Shown piece after piece: positions 12,558-20,592 of a stretch of 34,938 nucleotides of DNA; position 1 is the first letter of the stretch; each line of letters opens with the position of its first letter. The notes below the pieces were generated by a model. The model was given only the letters and a program-made list of their open reading frames with translations. It was not told the DNA's origin and searched no databases. The DNA comes from a virus, in the IMG/VR virus record IMGVR_UViG_3300037296_000122, positions 1 to 34,938 of that record. The stretch is one strand, 5' to 3'. A program made the position numbers and the translations under genes.

Positions 12558-12702
12558 GAAGCTCTAACTTTCTTTTTTTAGTGATCTTCACTTCAATATA
12601 AACGTGCAAACCTTCAAAAACAAAAGTCTCTTCTAAATCTTTACTATTCTTAAATCTACTTAGTGCCAACCTTATTCTACTTAGCAAGTCACATATAACC
12701 AT
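12523..12702 (-). CDS. 59-aa possible protein convergent with the repressor
   Basis: Read from the minus strand: MVICDLLSRIRLALSRFKNS, then KDLEETFVFEGLHVYIEVKI, then TKKRKLELLKPLEIDQDSA and TGA. The amphipathic start and strand-like FVFEGLHVYIEVKI look protein-like. It overlaps the 3' end of the repressor gene by 35 bases on the opposite strand. There is no good ribosome-binding site before its ATG, so it may be a decayed or unusually started gene. Function unknown. Confidence 0.35.
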   Translation of the reverse strand: MVICDLLSRIRLALSRFKNSKDLEETFVFEGLHVYIEVKITKKRKLELLKPLEIDQDSA

Positions 12703-12743
12703 ATATTAATTTTACTTAACTAAAACCTATGACAAAATTAATT

Positions 12744-12773
12744 ATTCTTAAGGCTTAATTTTCCCTTAAGAAT
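12744..12773. promoter_or_regulatory. 10-bp inverted repeat upstream of the secreted-protein promoter
   Basis: ATTCTTAAGG (12744-12753) and CCTTAAGAAT (12764-12773) are perfect arms around a 10-base AT-rich centre. The right arm lies where the -35 of the next promoter should be. It could be an operator or activator site, or part of an mRNA end for the convergent genes. No T-run follows. Confidence 0.5.
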
Positions 12774-12791
12774 AACATCAAAACAGTCGTG

Positions 12792-12797
12792 TATAAT
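12792..12797 (+). promoter_or_regulatory. Promoter -10 (TATAAT) for the secreted small protein
   Basis: A perfect TATAAT lies 28 bases before the ATG at 12826. There is no good -35; instead the region holds the right arm of the inverted repeat, suggesting regulation by a bound protein. This would let the gene be expressed apart from the lytic operons. Confidence 0.5.
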
Positions 12798-12825
12798 ACT
12801 TACTCAAATTAACAAAAGGAAATAT

Positions 12826-13155
12826 ATGAAGTTTTTATTATTATTTTTATCTCTTTCGGTCTTTGCAGCAAATGATAATTATCACGAGAGTTTCATGTTG
12901 GGTTGTGCGGATGCCTTTCAATCTATGGAATCTCTAAGCGGGGGGAAGGTTTCTTTTAAAAGTTCGGAACTTAATAGGGAGTGCCAAAATATATTTAATA
13001 ACTTTGTGAGTACTACAGACTTTAAAAAAACAAAACCATATAGAATAATGTCATGTATGTACTCTGTCGCAGGAATCTATAGGTCTATGCTTCCAAATGA
13101 AAAGCTAGGGGTTAATGATCTTCATAGGGTTTCATCAAGTTTATGTAAAAAATAA
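12826..13155 (+). CDS. Secreted small cysteine protein, likely lysogenic-conversion (moron) gene
   Basis: The 109-aa precursor starts MKFLLLFLSLSVFA, a Sec signal peptide with probable cleavage near A14/A15. The mature part has four Cys (27, 53, 77, 107) that could form two disulfides, consistent with a periplasmic protein. AAAAGGAAAT precedes the ATG and a TATAAT is 28 bases upstream. It has its own promoter and sits between the repressor and the late operon, the usual place for genes expressed in lysogens. No family is recognised; host-envelope change or exclusion of other phages is possible. Confidence 0.72.
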   Translation: MKFLLLFLSLSVFAANDNYHESFMLGCADAFQSMESLSGGKVSFKSSELNRECQNIFNNFVSTTDFKKTKPYRIMSCMYSVAGIYRSMLPNEKLGVNDLHRVSSSLCKK

Positions 13156-13185
13156 AATCAATTAATTTCTTACATGGCCTATTCA

Positions 13186-13262
13186 GAGCCTAACTGTTTT
13201 TTATACCGTCTTAATAATCGATCTCGATAAATAGGTATAAAGAAACTCACCAGTTAGGGAGC
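13186..13262 (+). promoter_or_regulatory. Large imperfect inverted repeat before the sigma-like gene
   Basis: The left arm (13186-13207) is GAGCCTAACTG, a T-run, then TATACC. The right arm (13234-13262) is GGTATA, AAGAAACTCAC, then CAGTTAGGGAGC. CTAACTG/CAGTTAG and TATACC/GGTATA pair perfectly. The right arm includes AGGGAG, the ribosome-binding site of the sigma-like gene, so the structure could control its transcription or translation. Confidence 0.45.
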
Positions 13263-13266
13263 TGCA

Positions 13267-13944
13267 ATGCTTGACAAGGAAACAGTCATTAAGAAGGCGA
13301 GCGAGTATTTAGATTACTCAATTAACAAATACGCCTTTACTCAGTCCAGAGAGACAAAAGAAGATATTAAGCAAACTGGATTCGTTAGAGTCCTCGAAGC
13401 GTTTGAGCGTATCGATGAGAGCATGAACTCTTGGAAGTCTTATATTCAGAATCATTGCAACGGTGCCGTGCTTGACTACCTTAAAAGCCCTAAAAATTCA
13501 CGAAAAACATCAGAGCTATTCGATGGCACTTACATAGAAGCGGACGACCTCATTAATATGGGAATGTTCTACAATTCAGCACATGAAACAAAATTAAATA
13601 TTAAATGGGACTTAGTCTCAAGGATGGCAGCAAAAGATGACAGAGTTCTCTTGGTTGCTCGGTTCCTCCTTGGTTACACAATTTCAGATGTATCAACCAA
13701 CGCAACAATGAGCCGAGAGTCTATAACGTGCAAATTTCAAGATTTCTGTAGCTCTCTCGACGATGGTTTTAATGTTAATGACCCTTGGACTAATCAAATA
13801 ATCTACGCCTTTGGTCTATCTCACAGGTTCAGCGTGAGCGAGCATGACAACGGTTGGGGGTGGGATAGCGAACCAATAAACATATTTGTTACAGATATGA
13901 AGTTTCAAAAGAAGGTTTATACGCCTCAAATGGATTTGATATGA
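13267..13944 (+). CDS. Phage sigma-70-family-like RNA polymerase sigma factor
   Basis: A 225-aa protein. Residues 33-72 (DIKQTGFVRVLEAFERIDES... WKSYIQNHCNGAVLDYLK) follow the region 2 pattern of sigma factors: DLxQxGxxGLxxAxxxFD...SFxTYxxxxIRGAxLDYLR. The GAVLDYLK end resembles the FliA/sigma-28 or sigma-B version. Residues 115-163 (LVSRMAAKDDRVLLVARFLL and GYTISDVSTNATMSRESITC) resemble region 4. The roughly 60-residue C-terminal tail is unlike known sigmas. It heads the late operon, so it probably directs host RNA polymerase to late promoters. The region 2 match is clear by eye; activity is inferred. Confidence 0.65.
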   Translation: MLDKETVIKKASEYLDYSINKYAFTQSRETKEDIKQTGFVRVLEAFERIDESMNSWKSYIQNHCNGAVLDYLKSPKNSRKTSELFDGTYIEADDLINMGMFYNSAHETKLNIKWDLVSRMAAKDDRVLLVARFLLGYTISDVSTNATMSRESITCKFQDFCSSLDDGFNVNDPWTNQIIYAFGLSHRFSVSEHDNGWGWDSEPINIFVTDMKFQKKVYTPQMDLI

Positions 13945-14624
13945 TCGATTTAAGAATGGGCGACTGCCTTGAGGTTATGAAAGATATTCCAGACAACTCT
14001 ATTGATATGGTTTTGACTGATCCTCCTTATGGCATGGACTATCAGTCTTCTTGGAAGACTGATAGTAGTAAGAGATTCAGCAAAATAAAAGGCGATAAAA
14101 AACCTTTTGTTTGGTTTCTTAGAGATGCATTTAGGGTGTTGAAAGATGATAGCTGTATCGTTGTGTTTACGGACTGGAAAAACCAAGAGGCATTTAAGTT
14201 AGTCTTAGAAATAGCTGGATTTAAAGTTAAGTCTCAAGTTGTTTGGAATCGTATGCACCACGGTATGGGTGATTTAAAAGGTGCTTTTGCACCTATGCAC
14301 GACATTGCGTGGTTCGCTGTTAAAGGCAATTATAAATTTAAAGGCAAGAGACCTAAAGACGTTCTTAGTCACAAAAGACTAGGTGGTCACGAAATAAGCC
14401 ACCCAACTATGAAGCCTGTAGGCTTAAATGAAGAGATACTTGAAAGCACCACAGGTAGTGACGATGTTGTGCTTGATTGCTTTATGGGAAGCGGCTCAAC
14501 CGGAGTAGCTTGCAAGAATCTAAATAGAAGATTCATAGGTATTGAAATGGATGAGAACTATTTTAATATTGCCAAGGATAGGATTAATAATACACCACAA
14601 CAAAACTTGGCAAAGGTGGTCTAA
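13941..14624 (+). CDS. Beta-class DNA methyltransferase (N6-adenine/N4-cytosine)
   Basis: The 227-aa enzyme has motif IV TDPPYGMDY at 26-34 and motif I FMGSGSTGVA at 181-190, followed by FIGIEMDENYF. HPTMKP at 154-159 is the conserved HPTxKP box. The order IV, target region, I makes it beta class. Such enzymes move a methyl group from S-adenosylmethionine to adenine N6 or cytosine N4. No restriction nuclease gene is adjacent, so it is an orphan, probably for protecting phage DNA or for marking sites. The target cannot be read from sequence. It overlaps the sigma-like gene by four bases. Confidence 0.93.
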   Translation: MIDLRMGDCLEVMKDIPDNSIDMVLTDPPYGMDYQSSWKTDSSKRFSKIKGDKKPFVWFLRDAFRVLKDDSCIVVFTDWKNQEAFKLVLEIAGFKVKSQVVWNRMHHGMGDLKGAFAPMHDIAWFAVKGNYKFKGKRPKDVLSHKRLGGHEISHPTMKPVGLNEEILESTTGSDDVVLDCFMGSGSTGVACKNLNRRFIGIEMDENYFNIAKDRINNTPQQNLAKVV

Positions 14625-14625
14625 A

Positions 14626-14982
14626 GTGAGCGAGAGAAACGAGAAAGGGCACTTTAAGAAGGGTCACAAGCCTAAGAATACGCTTGAGCCTGAGTTTAAA
14701 TGTATTAGAGCAGCTGTAAAGACTGAGTTGGCGCGGGTTACTAAGTTGCTAACGGTCAAGAAGAGTGAGGCAAACGCTGTCCTCAATTCAAATGATAGCA
14801 CTTACCTCCATGACATCATGAAGGATGCTCTCAAGAAGAAAAAGAACAACGTAATAGAATATTTCATAGATCAAACGATTGGAAAGGCATCACAGGCGAC
14901 TAAGGTTAGCGTGAGCCAACTTCCTGATGATGATTTGCTTGAGATGGTTAGAGAAGCTTTGGAGAGTATAGATGAAGATTAA
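14626..14982 (+). CDS. Small terminase subunit candidate (DUF5681-like)
   Basis: The 118-aa protein starts at GTG 14626, one base after the methyltransferase stop. The frame is open upstream, but that would lie inside the methyltransferase. The N-terminus ERNEKGHFKKGHKPKN resembles the basic GxFKxGxxxN opening of DUF5681 proteins. The helical middle and IEYFIDQTIGKASQ resemble the end of that family. Such proteins precede phage terminase genes and are thought to act as DNA-recognising small subunits. Here TerL lies 1.2 kb downstream, separated by three small genes. Confidence 0.6.
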   Translation: MSERNEKGHFKKGHKPKNTLEPEFKCIRAAVKTELARVTKLLTVKKSEANAVLNSNDSTYLHDIMKDALKKKKNNVIEYFIDQTIGKASQATKVSVSQLPDDDLLEMVREALESIDED

Positions 14983-15385
14983 GCTAAGAGATGCAAAGAA
15001 AGAAGATATTGCGTTCATTACATCAACGTGGATGCGAGCGCTTTGGGGTTCTAAGAGCTACAAGAATATCAAGAAGTCGATCTTTATGGATGAGCATCAT
15101 GCAATGATTCACGACAGAATGAAGAAAATGCTTTGCACGATTGCTTGTGATCCTGAGAATGAGAATGTTATTTTTGGTTATATCGTCTATTCAAAGCCTA
15201 ACGTGATCCATTTCGCCTATACAAAGGGAGCCTTTAGAAACTTTGGTATCTGTCGGCAGCTCATTGAAGACTCGTTTAAAGAAGAAAGCAAATTCATTGT
15301 CACTCATACAACGGACTACACAAGAGATTTATCAGGTAAGTTTGACTTAACTTATAACCCTTATCGCTTCTATGAGGTCGCATGA
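14972..15385 (+). CDS. GNAT-fold protein 1
   Basis: The 137-aa product shows a GNAT layout: IKLRDAKKEDIAFITSTW at the start, a central strand (FGYIVYSKPNVIHFAYTKG) and the acetyl-CoA-binding loop FRNFGICRQLI at 88-98 (RxxGxxxxL). GNAT proteins transfer acetyl groups from acetyl-CoA. Similar proteins occur in many podovirus genomes, and T7 gp13 belongs to a related fold, so acetylation of host factors or a structural role is possible. The pyrophosphate loop is degenerate relative to Q/RxxGxG/A, so activity is uncertain. It overlaps both neighbours by a few bases. Confidence 0.75.
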   Translation: MKIKLRDAKKEDIAFITSTWMRALWGSKSYKNIKKSIFMDEHHAMIHDRMKKMLCTIACDPENENVIFGYIVYSKPNVIHFAYTKGAFRNFGICRQLIEDSFKEESKFIVTHTTDYTRDLSGKFDLTYNPYRFYEVA

Positions 15386-15786
15386 TTAAATTAGAAGGTT
15401 TTCCAGTTCCTCCAAGCACCAATGCACTCTATAAGAATGTAGGGCGTAGGCGAGCCAAAACAGACGAATACAAAGAGTACGAGTTCGACTGTGAAGTTTG
15501 GTATTGCTCAAATATTAAAGCTGTTAAACGAGCTATTAAATACCTTGGTGACTTCCCGCTTCTTACTATTAAGCTTGAGTACAATCTACCAAAATCAAAG
15601 CTATTCACTAAGCAAGCGAAAGTTAAAAAGTATGACTTATCAAATCGAATCAAAGCCCTTGAGGATCAACTCTTCAGGTTGCTTGAGCGTGATGATTCGT
15701 GTGTTTTTGAGATTCACGCAACTAAATATATGTCTGATTTAAACAACGTTAACATAACAATATCAAACTACTCGGAGGGAGTATGA
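15382..15786 (+). CDS. RusA-like Holliday-junction endonuclease
   Basis: The 134-aa protein carries the RusA core: VKKYDLSNRIKALED at 81-95, with D85, N88, K91 and D95, followed by ERDDSCVFEIHATK at 102-115 with an acidic pair and a final Lys. The N-terminal FPVPPSTNALYKN matches the RusA opening strand. RusA cuts four-way DNA junctions symmetrically. In this packaging operon it may clear branches before or during DNA packaging. It overlaps the GNAT gene by four bases. Confidence 0.85.
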   Translation: MIKLEGFPVPPSTNALYKNVGRRRAKTDEYKEYEFDCEVWYCSNIKAVKRAIKYLGDFPLLTIKLEYNLPKSKLFTKQAKVKKYDLSNRIKALEDQLFRLLERDDSCVFEIHATKYMSDLNNVNITISNYSEGV

Positions 15787-16190
15787 AACCAACTAACATC
15801 ACTATGGTGAGATTTCACCAACCAATAAGAATAGGCGGCAAGATGGAAAACGCTGTGAGTCTCGATCAAGCACTTCACGCCAAGAAATTTAAGCTAAGTT
15901 TCTCTCAGGGCTTCGTAGTAATCGAAGAGAAGGGCGTTTCTGGGGCTGTATTTGTAGGTCTTGCCAACGTTGCCTATATTCATGCAGACATTGAAGGGCG
16001 AATTGTTAATACAGGCTTAGAAGAGCAAATTACAAGCAATGATGGCCTCACTCTTAACCTGTCAGATGTTAATGCTAAAGAAGCAATGAAGATCGTAAAA
16101 CAAACAAAAGACAAGAAAGTTTTAAGTGATTGGCTCTCTAAAGAAACAAGAGTTTCAGTTTTTGACGCTATCAAGGCACAAATAAAATAA
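15783..16190 (+). CDS. Hypothetical phage protein before large terminase
   Basis: A 135-aa protein with a strand-rich N-terminal half (GFVVIEEKGVSGAVFVGLAN) and a helical C-terminus: KEAMKIVKQTKDKKVLSDWL, then SKETRVSVFDAIKAQIK. The last helices resemble a short domain seen at the end of several small phage proteins, but I cannot name it. GGAGGGAG precedes the ATG and its stop is immediately followed by the TerL start. It is probably a packaging or head-assembly accessory. Function unknown. Confidence 0.68.
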   Translation: MKPTNITMVRFHQPIRIGGKMENAVSLDQALHAKKFKLSFSQGFVVIEEKGVSGAVFVGLANVAYIHADIEGRIVNTGLEEQITSNDGLTLNLSDVNAKEAMKIVKQTKDKKVLSDWLSKETRVSVFDAIKAQIK

Positions 16191-17618
16191 ATGTCATACG
16201 AACTTGATGTACTTATTAAGGAGCTTATACGTCGCAAGAATATAATCGAGCGAGTAAGTGCATCAAAGAAAGTTGACGAGTTAGCATTTCAAAAGCAAAA
16301 AGACTACATCGCTGACAGAGAGCATCACCGATTTAGATCAATGAAATGTACAAGGCGAGCGGGGAAGTCCTCGGCTGATGTGCTTGAGAACTTCCTAATA
16401 GCCGACCAATTCCCAGAGTCTCGCCTGATCTATGGAGCTTTAACGCTTGACTCATCAATTGAGATTGCATGGGATATGTATCTAGACTTTGCTGAGCAGT
16501 TTAAGATTAACTTGAAGCCAAGAGCGGGTAAATATCTTATATGGCCCAATGGTTCAAAGCTTAGGTTCTTTGGTCTTGATTCATCTCAAAAAGAAATGCG
16601 CAAGATTCTAGGGCAAAAGCTTCGCAAGGCTTCAATCGACGAGGCAGGCTCAATTACTGTTGATATGAAGAAAGTCGTCTATCAGATGATTATGCCAGCT
16701 CTTTCAGATTTACGCCCTAACTCATGGATGACACTACTTGGAACGTGCGAGAACATACCTAACACATTCTTTGAGAAAGTAACAGAGGGTAGGGAGGTAA
16801 CCGTTCCTTGGTCTCGTCATGAGTGGACGGCATACGATAACCCTCACATGGTTGAGCAGTGGACTGATGAGATAAACGATCTAAAAACAACAAATCCTAA
16901 AATTATAGAGGCTTCATGGTTTAGAACTCACTTTCTTAATGAGTGGTGTACTGACGATGATCTTAGAATCATATTCTTTGACGATCAAAACAAGGTTGAT
17001 AAGCTTCCAGATGGTCATGAGTGGTCGTATATCCTCGGTGTTGACATTGGTTACAACGATGCCAACGCTTTTACGGTGGTTGCGTTCTCTTACACCTCTC
17101 CAAATGTTTATTTTATAGATAACTTTAAGAAAGCTGAGATTGATCTATCAGGTGTTGCAGCGATTATTAAGCATATAAAAACAAAATACGACATTATGAA
17201 AGTGATTATCGACGGTGCAAATAAGCAGGGTATCGAAGAAATTAAGAATCGACATGGCTTGCAACTTCAAATTGCTGAGAAAACAGACAAAGCAACATAT
17301 TTAAGACTCATGAAAGATGATTTTGTTACCAAGCGTGCCTTCTTACTCGATAAAGAAACTGAACCACTGCAAGAAGAGTGGGAAGCTTTGCAATGGGTTA
17401 ACGATCAAAAAGAGAAAGAAGACCCACGTTGTCAAAACCACTCTTCGGACTCGGCTTTATATGCTTGGCGAGAAGCTAGGCATTTTACTTATAGAGAAGA
17501 GGATAAAGAACCTCACCGCGACACTTCCGACTATATGGAGAAGAGAGCGAAAGAGGAAGCGGAACAAATGAGGCGAGAAGCTGAGGAGCGAGACGAATGG
17601 AATCCGATGAATTGGTAA
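16191..17618 (+). CDS. terL: Terminase large subunit
   Basis: The 475-aa protein has the ATPase and nuclease parts expected of TerL. A Walker A variant CTRRAGKS is at 53-60 and Walker B ASIDE at 147-151. The RNase H-like nuclease has D285 in ILGVDIGYND, D341 in VIIDGANKQG and D420 in NHSSDSALYA. TerL pumps DNA into the procapsid and cuts it at the end. Its length is normal. The last codons overlap a 66-aa gene; the C-terminal tail is highly charged. Whether packaging is headful or at cos ends is not shown, but circular permutation would fit headful. Confidence 0.97.
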   Translation: MSYELDVLIKELIRRKNIIERVSASKKVDELAFQKQKDYIADREHHRFRSMKCTRRAGKSSADVLENFLIADQFPESRLIYGALTLDSSIEIAWDMYLDFAEQFKINLKPRAGKYLIWPNGSKLRFFGLDSSQKEMRKILGQKLRKASIDEAGSITVDMKKVVYQMIMPALSDLRPNSWMTLLGTCENIPNTFFEKVTEGREVTVPWSRHEWTAYDNPHMVEQWTDEINDLKTTNPKIIEASWFRTHFLNEWCTDDDLRIIFFDDQNKVDKLPDGHEWSYILGVDIGYNDANAFTVVAFSYTSPNVYFIDNFKKAEIDLSGVAAIIKHIKTKYDIMKVIIDGANKQGIEEIKNRHGLQLQIAEKTDKATYLRLMKDDFVTKRAFLLDKETEPLQEEWEALQWVNDQKEKEDPRCQNHSSDSALYAWREARHFTYREEDKEPHRDTSDYMEKRAKEEAEQMRREAEERDEWNPMNW

Positions 17619-17797
17619 AATTAGTAAATATATTAAAAGAAAATAAAATTTCATATTACAAAGCTGGAGAGGTTGAACTCAAGTTTGATTATTCAGCATA
17701 TTCAGATAGCACAATTCCAGACAGTGAAGAGGAAGAAAATGAAGATGAGCTTCTTTATCTATCATCAGGCGTAAAGGGAATTAAACGTGAACGATAA
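17597..17797 (+). CDS. Small acidic protein between terminase and portal
   Basis: A 66-aa protein (MESDELVKLVNILKENKISY...) with a DSEEEENEDE acidic run. It overlaps the end of TerL by 22 bases and the portal GTG by 11 bases. Small genes are often found at this position in podoviruses. No motif indicates function. Confidence 0.6.
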   Translation: MESDELVKLVNILKENKISYYKAGEVELKFDYSAYSDSTIPDSEEEENEDELLYLSSGVKGIKRER

Positions 17798-19610
17798 TCA
17801 ACATGGTATGAATTGGTACACTCTTACAGGTAAAGATTTGGCTCAGGCCATAACTAAGAGGGTAGATACAATCTCCGAGAATCAATCATATATGCAAGAT
17901 AGAAATAGTATGTATATGTGTATGTATGGTAACACTCACGATTTTGGGTTTGGTTCGGTTGCTTTTGATAGTACCGAGATGGTGCAAGGATTAACTTTAA
18001 ACGTCGTTCAAATTATGATTGATACTCTAGCAAGTCGAGTAGGTTCTAATGAGCCTAGACCTTACTTCTTAACTGATGAAGGCAATCACAAACAACAAGA
18101 ACAAGCGAAAAAATTAAATAAATTTGTTCATGGTCAATTCCACAAATCTAAAACCTATGAAAAATCAATGAAAGCCTTTTTACTTGCGGGTGTTCAAGGA
18201 ACTGGGATTCTTAAGCACTATAAAGAGGGTCAAGCGATAAAGTCTGACTGGGTTGTACCTGATGAAATCTTTGTAGATCAAAGAGAAGCAATGTATGGAA
18301 GCCCTAAGTCATTATTTCAGTGTCGTTATGTGGCCAGAGAAGTATTAATTGCAAAATATCCTAATTTCAAAGAGCAAATTGAAGAAATAGACTATTCTCC
18401 TTTTGATGTTGTTGGTGATGATACGCTTTCAAATATGGTTAAGATTATAGAGTCTTGGCATTTGAGAAGTGGTGAGAACTCTACCGATGGTAAGCACGTT
18501 ATTTCAATCAAAGACATTGTTTTATTTGAAGAGGAGTACGAAAAAGATCGCTTTCCATTTTCATTTTATAGGGTGTTTGACAATATTCTTGGCTTCTATG
18601 GTCGAGGTATTGCCGAGGCTCTTGCTCCGATTCAAATGGAAATTAATAAAACGATTAAAAGAATATCTAAGTGTTTGCATTATATGAGTGTACCAAGGGT
18701 GTATGTCGAAAGGGGAGCTAAGATCGTTGAGGGTCACATAAATAATGATGTTGGCTCTATCGTCGAGTACGATGGCCGTCCGCCTATCTTTGGGGTCGCT
18801 CAATCAGTCTCCCCAGAGCTTGCAAACCACCTTGAGAACCTTTATAGAAAGGCTTTTGAAGTTGTTGGACTATCTCAGTTGACAGCTCAAAGCATGAAGC
18901 CTGCGGGTCTGAACTCAGGTAAGGCACTTAGAGAGTATAATGATATTGAAACTGAAAGATTTAAAAGAATAGCTAAAGCGTGGGAGGCTTTTCATCTAGA
19001 TATTGCCGATCACTATATTGATTTGGCTCAAGAAATATCCGAGGAACACAAGGACTATGCTGTCCTAGCAATTGATAAAGCTGGAACAAGCAGAATCAAG
19101 TGGAAGGATGTTAATTTAAGCCGTGATGCCTATGTAATGCAATCTTACCCTACAAGTATGCTACCAAAAAACCCATCAGGTCGCCTTGAGTACGCTCAAG
19201 AATTACTTCAAGCTGGGTTTATTGGACAAGAAGAGGGTCTTGCACTTCTCGACTTCCCTGATATTCAAGCAGCAACGAACTTAAAAACTTCTAATTATAA
19301 AATGGCAAATAAGATCATCAACGGATTTATTGACGGCAAGTTTATTGAGCCTGATATCTACCATCAAAACGCTTTAATGATGCCATTCATACAGCAAGCT
19401 CTTGTTTATTACGAGACTATGAATCTACCAGAGGAAAACTTAGACCTGTTCAGAATGTGGATAGATCAAGCACTTCTCTTAATCAACCCACCACAAGAGC
19501 AAATGACCGAAATGGAAGGCGAGGTTGATGCAATAGCTGAGAACCAAATGGCAGAAAATACAGAATTAGTTAACGAGGCAGAAATGCCCACTGAACAACC
19601 AGTAATATAA
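17787..19610 (+). CDS. Portal protein
   Basis: The 607-aa product begins at GTG 17787, with AAGGGA upstream. Early sequence (LTLNVVQIMIDTLASRVGSN, then EPRPYFLTDEG) and later PIQMEINKTIKRISKCLHYM, with the region TAQSMKPAGLNSGKALREYN, match the layout of podovirus portal proteins. These form the dodecameric ring through which DNA enters and leaves. The length suits the family. It is followed by scaffold and capsid genes, in the classic order TerL, portal, scaffold, capsid. The extreme C-terminus is acidic. Confidence 0.92.
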   Translation: MNDNQHGMNWYTLTGKDLAQAITKRVDTISENQSYMQDRNSMYMCMYGNTHDFGFGSVAFDSTEMVQGLTLNVVQIMIDTLASRVGSNEPRPYFLTDEGNHKQQEQAKKLNKFVHGQFHKSKTYEKSMKAFLLAGVQGTGILKHYKEGQAIKSDWVVPDEIFVDQREAMYGSPKSLFQCRYVAREVLIAKYPNFKEQIEEIDYSPFDVVGDDTLSNMVKIIESWHLRSGENSTDGKHVISIKDIVLFEEEYEKDRFPFSFYRVFDNILGFYGRGIAEALAPIQMEINKTIKRISKCLHYMSVPRVYVERGAKIVEGHINNDVGSIVEYDGRPPIFGVAQSVSPELANHLENLYRKAFEVVGLSQLTAQSMKPAGLNSGKALREYNDIETERFKRIAKAWEAFHLDIADHYIDLAQEISEEHKDYAVLAIDKAGTSRIKWKDVNLSRDAYVMQSYPTSMLPKNPSGRLEYAQELLQAGFIGQEEGLALLDFPDIQAATNLKTSNYKMANKIINGFIDGKFIEPDIYHQNALMMPFIQQALVYYETMNLPEENLDLFRMWIDQALLLINPPQEQMTEMEGEVDAIAENQMAENTELVNEAEMPTEQPVI

Positions 19611-19622
19611 AACGGAGCTGTA

Positions 19623-20582
19623 ATGGATTTAGAACAAGCACAACCACAAGAAGGAGTGAGTCCTAATGTCGCGAATAAAATCGCATCACAAGAAGATTCA
19701 ACAACGAACGAAAGCCCATTTATGGAGAGCGAGCCGACTATTGAAGACGCTATTGCCGCAATGGAAGGTGAAAGCCAAGGTGAAGACGAGAAAACTCAAG
19801 AAGCACCTAAACAAGAAGTAAAAGAAGAGCCAAAAGCTGAAACTAAAGAAGAGAGTCTCTCATCTGAGAAGTTTGTTGAACTTGCAAGGCTAGAGAGTAA
19901 ACATCAAGCTGAAATGCTTGAGATGAAAAAGAAGCTTGAAGGGTTTGAAGGTAAGAAGTCCAAAGACGAGCTTCTTGCTGAGCTTAAAGCTGAGTATAAA
20001 AAGAATCCTCGCGAGTTCTTAGAGAAGGAACTAGAGGGGTCTTACGACTCGTTAAGCGACTTTATTTTGAATGAAGAGGAAAGAACCGCTGAAAGTAAAA
20101 CAATGAGCGTAATTGATGAATTAAAAGCTCAGGTTAATGAATTAAAAGAAGAAAGAAATCAAGAGAAAGAGACTCAAAAGACCGAAGCTGTAAAAAAGCA
20201 AGAGAGCGAGTTTAAGGATAGTATCAAAAACTTTGTGTCTGAGAACGAGGATTTTTCACTTGTGAAAGAACTTGATGAGTCTGGAACGGTTTTTGATGTA
20301 ATGATGGAGCATTTCAACGAGACAGGTAAGACAATGGATATCAACGATGCTTGTCAAAAGGTCGAAGATTACTACGTTGACTCTGTTAAAAAGATTATGC
20401 ACATAGAAAAAGTTAAAAATCTTTTTAATCTCGATAATATACCAAAGAAGCAAAATGAAAGTGAAGAGAATGAAAACCAGTCAGAAACAATAACGAATGA
20501 TCTTGGAACTCAATACTCGGAATCTGAAATAGATTCTATGTCTGATGAAGAGAGAATGAGGCTTGCCCTAGAGATGATCTAG
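19623..20582 (+). CDS. Capsid scaffolding protein
   Basis: A 319-aa, highly charged protein dominated by Glu and Lys, with long coiled-coil stretches (about 75-120 and 155-205). There is no Cys except C242 in the helical C-terminal part. Position between portal and major capsid protein, together with the coiled-coil composition, is diagnostic of scaffolding proteins that shape the procapsid and then leave. No protease motif is seen. GGAGCTGTA precedes the ATG. Confidence 0.85.
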   Translation: MDLEQAQPQEGVSPNVANKIASQEDSTTNESPFMESEPTIEDAIAAMEGESQGEDEKTQEAPKQEVKEEPKAETKEESLSSEKFVELARLESKHQAEMLEMKKKLEGFEGKKSKDELLAELKAEYKKNPREFLEKELEGSYDSLSDFILNEEERTAESKTMSVIDELKAQVNELKEERNQEKETQKTEAVKKQESEFKDSIKNFVSENEDFSLVKELDESGTVFDVMMEHFNETGKTMDINDACQKVEDYYVDSVKKIMHIEKVKNLFNLDNIPKKQNESEENENQSETITNDLGTQYSESEIDSMSDEERMRLALEMI

Positions 20583-20592
20583 GTTTTATTTT

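Noticed and set aside
13156-13205. GGC...GCC plus T-run as an intrinsic terminator after the secreted protein
   Set aside because: The stem is only 3 bp and the T-run is six bases away; the larger inverted repeat explains the region better.
14542-14625. Extended N-terminus of the small terminase candidate
   Set aside because: These codons lie inside the methyltransferase gene in another frame; the GTG at 14626 right after its stop is more likely.
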